DNA of 64,000 nucleotides from Roseiarcus sp963774195 (lineage in GTDB: Bacteria > Pseudomonadota > Alphaproteobacteria > Rhizobiales > Beijerinckiaceae). Position numbers and translations under genes: made by a program. The stretch covers positions 1,488,001 through 1,552,000 of the forward strand of contig CAVZDY010000001.1 in assembly GCA_963774195.1 (NCBI GenBank), given 5' to 3'. This document shows positions 57,530 to 64,000 of the stretch, piece after piece (positions within the stretch are counted from its first letter, which is position 1; every line of letters begins with the position of its first letter). Under the pieces are notes generated by a model. That model was not told where the DNA came from and did no database searches. It saw only the letters and a program-made list of their open reading frames with translations.

Positions 57530-58808
57530 CGGCGCGCGGGTGGGACGGGGCTCCAGGCTTGGCTGCGGCGACGGCGCGGCGTCGCGCTGCATGACAGCGG
57601 CAAAAAAGCCATCGGTATCGTGACGCGCGGGCGTCAGGGACAAGTAGTCCGGATGAGCCGAAGCCGTCAGCTGTGGCGCCGCCACGCGTAGCGGCACGAC
57701 ATGAAACCCCGGGTGCGCGGTTAGGAAGGTGGCGACCTGCTCCTCGTTTTCCTCGGGCAGCATGGAACATGTGGCGTAGACGAGCCGTCCACCGGGCTTC
57801 ACAAGCCGCGCGGCCAACGCGCATCCGGATTGCGCCGCCAAGTGCCGGCGCCGCTGCAAGGCGCATCGACCAGCAGGCGATCGAACGCGCCTTTATGGCG
57901 CTTCACCCACTGATCCCTCTCGCTGGTCAAAGGTTTGGTCTGGATATTGTGCAGCCCGGCGCGCCGGAAGCGCTCGGCCGCGCGCTTCAGCCGGTTGGCC
58001 AGGACGTGGCACGCGATGACCTGGCTCTTGTTTGCCATCTGTGCGGCGATCGCCAGCGTCTTGCCGCCCGCTCCGGCGCAGAAGTCGACCACGCGCTCGC
58101 CCGGCCGGGCGTCAACCAGCATGGCGACAAGCTGCGAGCCCTCGTCCTGAATCTCGACCTCGCCGTTTCTCAGTATCCGCAGGCTGGCTAATGAGGGACG
58201 CTCGTTCACGCGAACGCCGTAAGGCGCCATGCGACAGGCCTCGGCCGGCAGGCCAAGATCCCTGAGCGAGCGCAGCACGCCCTCGCGCGTGGACTTTAGC
58301 GGATTGATGCGCAGATCGAGCGGGGCTGCGGTCAGCAGCCCGGCCATCTCACTCGGGAAAGAATTGCCGAAACGGCGACGCAGAGAAGCGGCCGCCCAGG
58401 AGGGACATTCGCCTCGCACCGCCTCCGGCATGGCTGGATGATCCACTGGGCAGCCCTGCAATTGCGCCAGCAGGACGCCCTCGTGATCCGTCAAGACGGC
58501 AGGCGCGAAGTTCCCGCCATGGAACAGGCGATGCACCTAATCTCGCGTCTTCCTCCCGACGAGCGCGAGCCAGGCCAGCAGCCGGTTGCGTGGCACGCCC
58601 TCGCGTCCGTGCCTCGCCAGCCACCAGCCCAACCGGGCGTGATGTCGCAGCAGAGCATAGAGCAATTCGGAAATATGGCCGCGATCCTTGTCGCGGATAT
58701 CGCGCGCCGGTCCCGAAACCAACCCGACACGACAGCGTCGGCAGGACGCGGGACACTCTCGACCTCATGCATCAGATCGAGGGTGGCTTGCAGGCAGGCG
58801 GGGGTCAC
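57530..58808 (-). pseudogene. RsmB/NOP2-type RNA methyltransferase, multiply disrupted
   Basis: SAM-dependent rRNA m5C methyltransferase relic. The N-terminus (LQATLDLMHEVESVPRPADA...SGWFRDRR) shifts frame near 58702 into DIRDKDRGHISELLYALLRH. An in-frame TAG at 58537-58539 follows GRKTRD, after which reading continues VHRLFHGGNFAP. The methyltransferase core is present (DEGSQLVAMLVDARPGERVVDFCAGAGGKTLA; LLVDAPCSGAGTWRRNPDARW). Near 57815 about 20 codons are deleted with another frame change before ARLVKPGGRLVYATCSMLPEEN, the second Cys motif. The native stop has also gone, and the frame runs into the convergent YgiQ gene. Confidence 0.88.
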
Positions 58809-59532
58809 GGAGAGAAGAGCGGCTTGGAAGAGTTCGCGGATATATCAGGAATGGCGGAGGGGGCGGAAGCTAACCCCAACGGGCTCCTATGCGCCTAAGA
58901 TTCAATGAGTTTTCACGAACGTTCCGTCGAATGGTGTAGGTTTCAGTGTCGACCATTTGCACGAAATGTCCTTCGCTGTCCATCATTGAACCCGGGGAAA
59001 GACGTGGAGCGGAAGAGGCGGACGCCGTAGTTCCAGGCCGTCCTGATGGGCCATCAAATCGCATTCCGAATAACAGCCCAATCGATCCACATCGCGTTCG
59101 GAGGGCCTTAAGAAAAGTAATTTCGCCCGCCTACCGTGCGCTAAAGGGCGCGGAGGTTGCAGCGAGATCGAGGGCGAAAGAAGGCGTATTTTGCCGGAAC
59201 ACGAACTCGGCCCGAACGAAGCACGCACCTCGCAATCACATCCTGGCTGGGGCGCTTGAAAACTGCTCTCCACCCAACTGTGATGCTGCCCCGGCCAACT
59301 CCGCCGATCGCACGTTGCTCCACCCGCTCTAATCGCTGCTGGATGATACTTCAGGGGCAGGTCAATAGTGCTATGATCCACATCGCCGGATCGGCAATCG
59401 CCATTCGATGAACGTCCACAGGCCTTAGTATGGATCCGAAATCGTGGTATCGAAAAACTGCTAGGCGAATGCATCGCTGAGAAGGTTGACCTACGGTAAT
59501 CCCGTCATTACGGCCAGCATCGGACGCACACA
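58809..59532. other. Long intergenic stretch at the edge of the AT-richer patch
   Basis: About 720 bases without a supportable gene. Short frames in all phases lack ribosome sites and family resemblance. Base composition drops in GC from here rightwards. Confidence 0.45.
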
Positions 59533-60699
59533 ATGGCAAGCCCAAAGAGGATTGCTATTTTTCTTGACGGCACTTGGAACACCGTCGACGACGATACAAA
59601 CGTATGGCGGATGAAGTCGCTCTGTGAGAGCGACGCCGCCAGCCAAATCATCTACTACAGCGCCGGCGTAGGCACGCAGTTCGGAGCGAAAATCCGAGGC
59701 GGGCTTTACGGTTACGGCCTCAATGATGAAATCACCGACGCCTATAAGTGGCTGATAGACAATTTTGAATCCGATGACGAGATCTTCATTTTCGGCTTTA
59801 GCCGCGGGGCGTACACAGCCAGAAGCCTCTCTGGGTTTATCTCGAAATGCGGCCTCCTGACCCCAGGCGCGCCGCTTTCCGTGAAACAGCTTTTCAGTCG
59901 ATACCGCCGCCGAACAGCGCGAACCATTAGAGGCCTACTTGAAAATCGAATTGGATCGCCGGGCGAACCGCAAGAGCCCCCGGCGGAGGACGCCTGGATC
60001 TTGCGGTACTGCGCCGCCATCGATGTCAAGTTTGTCGGCGTTTGGGATACCGTCGGTGCTCTTGGCATTCCGGTCTCGGCGGCTAACCCATTCAACGTGG
60101 ATCGTTATCAGTTTCTTGAGACCCACTTGCGCTTGACCAACACGTTTGCATTCCACGCATTGGCAGTCGACGAGCACCGCGCGTTGTTCGAGCCTACACT
60201 GTGGACGCAAACCGGCGCAGATCACTCGAAGGAGCCGTTGCACCAGAGAACTCTCGATGAGGTCGAGCAGCGTTGGTTTGTCGGAGCTCACGCGAACGTC
60301 GGCGGCGGCTACCCGAATGACATTTTGGCTCAAGCGCCAATGAAGTGGCTGATGGAGAAGGCAGCGCTCCATGGCCTCCGATTTAAATCCGCGATCACGC
60401 TTGACCAATTCGAATCTACGATCACGGATTCCTACAGCGCCTTCGCTTACGGGCTATACCGATACGTGAGCAAGCCATATTTTCGACCGATTGGAAAGCC
60501 TCCGGATGTTGGCACGAAGTTCACGACCTCGACGATCAACGAAACGGTCGATGCCGGCGTTTTCGATCGATGGCGTGCGGATGCCAATTACCGTCCGCAG
60601 AACGTCTTGGAGTGGGCGACGCGAGTAGGGACTGAACCTGGGGATCTTAGGCAGTCCGTACTTGCGGGCGACCCGAATATACCCGTCTTGGCCGTGTAG
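59533..60699 (+). CDS. DUF2235 phospholipase-like hydrolase (Tle1-like)
   Basis: A 388-residue alpha/beta hydrolase of the DUF2235 family, which includes type VI secretion phospholipase effectors (Tle1). N-terminal RIAIFLDGTWNT is the family signature. The nucleophile is Ser90 in GFSRGAYTAR, the acid is in VKFVGVWDTVGALG, and the His is in FVGAHANVGGGY. No signal peptide. There is no VgrG, PAAR or other secretion gene in the window, so effector status is not established. Composition is less GC-rich than the core genes, suggesting transfer. Confidence 0.9.
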   Translation: MASPKRIAIFLDGTWNTVDDDTNVWRMKSLCESDAASQIIYYSAGVGTQFGAKIRGGLYGYGLNDEITDAYKWLIDNFESDDEIFIFGFSRGAYTARSLSGFISKCGLLTPGAPLSVKQLFSRYRRRTARTIRGLLENRIGSPGEPQEPPAEDAWILRYCAAIDVKFVGVWDTVGALGIPVSAANPFNVDRYQFLETHLRLTNTFAFHALAVDEHRALFEPTLWTQTGADHSKEPLHQRTLDEVEQRWFVGAHANVGGGYPNDILAQAPMKWLMEKAALHGLRFKSAITLDQFESTITDSYSAFAYGLYRYVSKPYFRPIGKPPDVGTKFTTSTINETVDAGVFDRWRADANYRPQNVLEWATRVGTEPGDLRQSVLAGDPNIPVLAV

Positions 60700-61018
60700 C
60701 CCGAAAGGCGTAAGACGTCGCCGCCACCTTTCTCGCGGGCAGCCGGCGCGCTTGCTGCGCCTCCCCGATCCGCCGCGCGGCGGCACCCTCAAACTCAAGC
60801 CCACAGCAAGTCTGGACACAAGCGATCTACAAACACACTTGGCCCTAATTCGCACCAGGGTTTCGGCGACACGCGCGTCCCTCGACCTCGTACTGACCAG
60901 GATAATCAGAGCGTCAAATATGTTATTTAACCAGTCGCACCGATCGACACGTATTTTATTCGGCACTCGGCACACGCCGCACAAAGGTTGGCCTGGTCCG
61001 ATGCTAATCGATCCTCGC
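60700..61018. other. Intergenic stretch, nothing recognised
   Basis: About 320 bases between convergent genes. No hairpin with a T-run and no supportable frame. Confidence 0.4.
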
Positions 61019-62260
61019 CTATCTTAAATCACCTCGCGTATCAAGGCGAAGGCTGACGATGTCCCAGATTTGTCGGAGTCGTCTAACGTGCAAGTCATCA
61101 GTAACGAACGATACTATTGCGTCAAGATTGTACCGTGTATTCAGTTTTGTTATACAAACTATTGGATTGCCATCAGCTGGCAGTTTTAGGTCATCTGCAC
61201 TAGCCTCGTCTTTTGCATCGCTATCAGTCGTGAGTACTTTCAATAGTGACGTGCGAATACTAGGGCTCTTTAGGCCGCTTTCGAGATCAAAAATCGTCCT
61301 AACGTTAAGTTGACGCAACGCCTCCACGCGCGATGAACCAACGGCGAGAATGAGTTGGGACTGTGCGACCCAGTCAATTACTTCATATAGTTGATACGGA
61401 GTCTCGACGAATATTTGTATTGGATTGATGGTTGCAAGATTTTGTACGTCAATTATTTCGAACTCAGCAAGCCTTAGCTTGATAAAGGGGTCTATCCCCA
61501 GAATCATATCCAGCGGCAATTCCTCTTGTAATCTCCGACTCTCGTTGCGAACCCTGCGCCCTGACATCCACGGAATTCGATCAATTATAACCGGTAAGAC
61601 CAAATCCGGATAGAATCCAATTGCGAAGGCCGCTGCAATCTTGAATGAGCCTGACTCTTCAAGCAGTCCAGTCTGCCAAACCGCGGCTATGACAAAAATA
61701 GCAGTAACAAGGTGGACCGTGCTTTGAAAGAACGAAATTGGCGATAAATCGTAATTCGCGATACGTCGGACGAGAAATTTTATCGTCCACAGATAGGCGG
61801 CGATTCCCGTATACGTAATCATGCCGCCAAGCTCGACAAGCTTGTCATTATCTAACTTGAGCGGATTCGCAAATGGGCTCGGCAGGAAGTCGGGTGATAT
61901 TTGAGATCTCGGCGTAAGCGCCAAGCGGAATATGAGATAACTCAACAATGTATACATCAATGCGGGAAGAACGAAGTATCGGAGCGAATTCGAGTCCACT
62001 CCGTCGACTTGACGACTAGGATTTGCCTCCGGATCGTATTTGTATTTTACTAATTCGAATGAAGGAAGGAGTAGAGGCTTTCCGTCCTTCGTTGCGAACG
62101 CAAAGAGCCGCTCAAGGTCCTTCACAACTTCCCGTCGGCTAGCACGGATGTGGTTTCGTCCTATCAGAATTCCTACTGGGATTAGAACACTGAAAAGGAC
62201 AATCGACACCTCGCGTCGGAGAGTATCAAGAACCTCGGTATTTATGATGGGATATGCCAT
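61019..62260 (-). CDS. Membrane protein of unknown family
   Basis: A 413-residue protein, clearly AT-richer than most of the window. Five hydrophobic segments are seen: VSIVLFSVLIPVGILIG, YFVLPALMYTLLSYLIF, LGGMITYTGIAAYLWTI, VHLVTAIFVIAAVWQTGLL and FKIAAAFAIGFYPDLVLPVI. A soluble C-terminal half follows with helix-hairpin-helix-like stretches (RLAEFEIIDVQNLATINPIQ; VEALRQLNVRTIFDLE). A cytosolic loop after helix 1 is charged (RASRREVVKDLERLFAF). ATG 62260 starts just before the first helix. No family recognised. It could be an immunity, sensor or transport-linked protein. Confidence 0.85.
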   Translation of the reverse strand: MAYPIINTEVLDTLRREVSIVLFSVLIPVGILIGRNHIRASRREVVKDLERLFAFATKDGKPLLLPSFELVKYKYDPEANPSRQVDGVDSNSLRYFVLPALMYTLLSYLIFRLALTPRSQISPDFLPSPFANPLKLDNDKLVELGGMITYTGIAAYLWTIKFLVRRIANYDLSPISFFQSTVHLVTAIFVIAAVWQTGLLEESGSFKIAAAFAIGFYPDLVLPVIIDRIPWMSGRRVRNESRRLQEELPLDMILGIDPFIKLRLAEFEIIDVQNLATINPIQIFVETPYQLYEVIDWVAQSQLILAVGSSRVEALRQLNVRTIFDLESGLKSPSIRTSLLKVLTTDSDAKDEASADDLKLPADGNPIVCITKLNTRYNLDAIVSFVTDDLHVRRLRQIWDIVSLRLDTRGDLR

Positions 62261-62387
62261 GGTCGTAACCCATTCGGGAGCGATACAAAGCAATATGATC
62301 GTCGGAACTGCCGCGCTCCCCGCATCCAGGCAGGCTGCGAGATCAAAAGTACGAACCTTGAGCCAAGACGATGGATCGGCGTTTGGG

Positions 62388-63200
62388 CTAGGGCGGCCGT
62401 CCGATTTGTGCTATCGCGCTTTCGAGCCGTCCAACTAAGGAGGTCAGCGCTGCGGTGAGGGCCGCTTGGTCTTGATTTGGCGCCAATGCTTCCTGCCGAG
62501 CCTCTCCGATCTGTGAAGAGGAACTCGGCGCCTGGGGCGCTAATTGGGGGGAGCGAGTTTCTCCCAAGGATGAAATTGCGGACTGCACGCAGGTCAGCGC
62601 CGACTCGTGCGCCGGCAAATTGATGATCCGTCCGGTCGCCCTGCCACTGCCGACCAATGCCCACACGGCATGCCACTGACCGGAATCACAATAGTCGAGA
62701 ATGCCGGGGTAACGGACGAAAAGCGCTGCCGCGCACTCAAGCAAGAGTGGTTCGCTTATCACCAACTCCGGCCTTTGCAGCAAGGGCAATCCCGTCAACC
62801 GCTCAAGTGACGCGAAATTGTCGTGGCCAGTGATTTGAATCAGGCCTTGGCCGCGATATTTCCAGCCGTCGCCTTCTGTGTTGTTTCCCATTCTCCCACC
62901 GTACACTCGGTTGGCGAAAGCCTCCGGATTGTGCGCATACGCGACCGCATTCTGGACAGTCGGAAAAACGGTCGGAAAGACGCGATGCGCTTGCTCGGCC
63001 GAATAGTTCATATTTTCTGTAAGGCTTCGTAGCCCACCCGTCTCTTCAATTGCAACACTGAAGAAACCCCATACTCGATTTAGACGGTCTAGCCCGTACT
63101 TAGGGAAAATATTGTCAGCATGGGCTGCGATTGCGTCCAGAATGTCTGGACGAGCAGCCGGAGCTGCATGGTGCAGTTGTTCTACTGAGATTAGGCTCAT
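62388..63200 (-). CDS. Glycoside hydrolase family 19 (endolysin/chitinase-like) protein
   Basis: A 270-residue lysozyme-like enzyme, expected to cleave peptidoglycan or chitin. Typical GH19 endolysin motifs are FFSVAIEETGGLRSLTENMNYS (catalytic Glu region), RVYGGRMGNNTEGDG, WKYRGQGLIQITGHDNF and the later LDYCDSGQWHAVWALVGSG. The C-terminal ~70 residues are low-complexity (QAPSSSSQ...) ending in a short helix. No signal peptide, so release needs lysis or a secretion system. ATG 63200 precedes MSLISVEQL; a longer upstream frame is unlikely. It lies 127 bases upstream of the unknown membrane-protein gene on the same strand. Confidence 0.88.
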   Translation of the reverse strand: MSLISVEQLHHAAPAARPDILDAIAAHADNIFPKYGLDRLNRVWGFFSVAIEETGGLRSLTENMNYSAEQAHRVFPTVFPTVQNAVAYAHNPEAFANRVYGGRMGNNTEGDGWKYRGQGLIQITGHDNFASLERLTGLPLLQRPELVISEPLLLECAAALFVRYPGILDYCDSGQWHAVWALVGSGRATGRIINLPAHESALTCVQSAISSLGETRSPQLAPQAPSSSSQIGEARQEALAPNQDQAALTAALTSLVGRLESAIAQIGRPP

Positions 63201-63396
63201 TACGCGCCCCCGATGAGCAAACGAACACTGCCTACATTGATCTAAACAAAGGCTCGGAAGTTCAAAACGCCCATCCCACGACCCCCGCTGCGCAGTCATG
63301 TCTGAACAAGACCAACGCGCGTAGCTCGGGAGAGCCATACTACAGTTCAACGCGGAAATCTATTCCACCTGCTGTGCAGCCTTGGCCACTACCCGG

Positions 63397-63712
63397 TCAA
63401 AGAGCTATCTGCGTAGAGCCCGCGCTCGCCAACCGGCTCAACGTCTCGCGAAACCGGAAAATCTGCGGAATCAGTTGGACGCCTCCAAAAACCTCGCCGG
63501 ATCGCGCCATTGTCCCGCCTGCGGAGCGTCCGAGGTCGTCGTCTATGACTTCAACGTCGCGGAAGCCGCGGCGGCGAGCTTCGTCGACCAAATCATACTG
63601 CCGCCGTTGGCTTTCGGGATTGGTCTGGACCTGCGTCTTGGGTCGATTGCCTGACGTACACGACGGCTTTCCGCTTCAAAACCGTCGCAGGAAGGAGGTC
63701 AGCGCTCGTCAT
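63397..63712 (-). pseudogene. Serine recombinase N-terminal remnant
   Basis: It starts MTSADLLPATVLKRKAVVYV and RQSTQ, slips one base near 63635 and continues VQTNPESQRRQYDLVDEARR and RGFRDVEVIDDDLGRSAGGT. This is the catalytic N-terminus of large serine recombinases (Ser in RQST). After ~85 residues it runs into unrelated text, so the rest of the catalytic domain and the recombinase domain are missing. The ATG overlaps the end of the small upstream gene, as in intact cassettes. Confidence 0.75.
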
Positions 63713-63894
63713 CGCTGTCCTCCTCTGGCCCGCCGCCCGCCGCCCGCGTCAGGAGATTGGCTAGGCTCACGACGATCCTCCTTCGCTCCGGCACATGCAT
63801 CGTCCACAACTGCGGCGCCTCGAACGCGATCACGAGCTGGCGCGGGGCGGCTGGCCGCGACGGCGTTGTTACGACGGGCTTGCAAACGCTTCAT
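63699..63894 (-). pseudogene. Small accessory gene of the recombinase cassette, frameshifted
   Basis: A ~65-codon gene starting MKRLQARRNNAVAA. After a frame slip near 63845 it reads PRQLVIAFEAPQLWTMHVPE and RRRIVVSLANLLTRAAGG, ending EEDSDDER. This matches the short acidic-tailed proteins that precede large serine recombinases in alphaproteobacterial mobile cassettes. AGGAGGAG lies before the ATG. Confidence 0.6.
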
Positions 63895-64000
63895 TTTGCT
63901 CCTCCTCGGCGAACTCGGACATCGCCTGGAGAGCTCGCGAAATCCGCGATCGATGAGGAGTCGAAGCAGGTCCTTAGCCGTCGACCTGTTCGGTGGCGAA

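Noticed and set aside
62388..63200. Reading the GH19 gene as a prophage lysis cassette
   Set aside because: No holin, spanin or structural phage genes adjoin it. The neighbouring membrane protein is too large and topologically unlike a holin.

Overview
The window is high-GC DNA with short intergenic gaps, Shine-Dalgarno-led starts and many ATGA or TGATG stop/start overlaps. Small families typical of alphaproteobacteria are present (DUF1476/ATPase zeta subunit, DUF2852, DUF1236, DUF3309, HWE-type kinase, alphaproteobacterial-style RppH), and so is the Ku/LigD end-joining pair. It is most consistent with a chromosome segment of a member of the Hyphomicrobiales; genus cannot be fixed from the sequence. 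There is one tRNA (Arg, anticodon CCT). No rRNA or CRISPR array was seen.

Layout. 1-5 kb: an EmrAB-type drug efflux pair (EmrB cut by the window edge), then an AlgI/AlgX-like polysaccharide O-acetylation pair. 5-6 kb: a degraded stretch with a reverse-transcriptase remnant. 6.6-17 kb: housekeeping genes (tRNA-Arg, a secreted nuclease, M48 protease lipoprotein, RdgB, DUF1476, a TetR regulator with DUF2852, RppH, a frameshifted polysaccharide deacetylase, GyrB). 16-28 kb: small membrane and stress-type proteins around Ku and LigD, an unusual pair of Q/G/M-rich proteins, and a second M48 protease behind a sigma-54-like promoter. 28.7-30 kb: a two-gene gluconate module (gluconokinase plus SDR) behind a GntR/IdnR-like operator. 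31.6-40.8 kb: a catabolic island with a CUT2/ribose-type ABC transporter, an SDR, a D-aminoacylase-type amidohydrolase, an unclassified TIM-barrel-like protein and an IclR regulator. Two near-identical 18-bp palindromes lie upstream of its two outward operons and tie it together as one regulon.

41-50 kb: a two-component cassette made of a roughly 2,280-residue soluble hybrid kinase with 13 tandem 92-residue HAMP-type repeats and three receivers, translationally coupled to a receiver-PAS-HWE kinase. 50-58.8 kb: two MFS exporters, an SDR without the usual Tyr/Lys catalytic pair, a Tat-exported nitroreductase-like protein, and two convergent broken genes (YgiQ-type radical SAM; RsmB/NOP-type RNA methyltransferase). 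59.5-63.9 kb: an AT-richer patch with a DUF2235 phospholipase-like hydrolase, a five-helix membrane protein of unknown family and a GH19 muralytic enzyme, bordered by a decayed serine-recombinase cassette.

Three families of palindromic intergenic repeats are scattered through the window, and there are eight decayed, truncated or frameshifted genes. Single-base lesions in otherwise intact conserved genes (deacetylase, YgiQ) could be real or assembly errors. The multi-lesion genes (RsmB-like, recombinase, RT, SDR and membrane-fusion remnants) look genuinely decayed.
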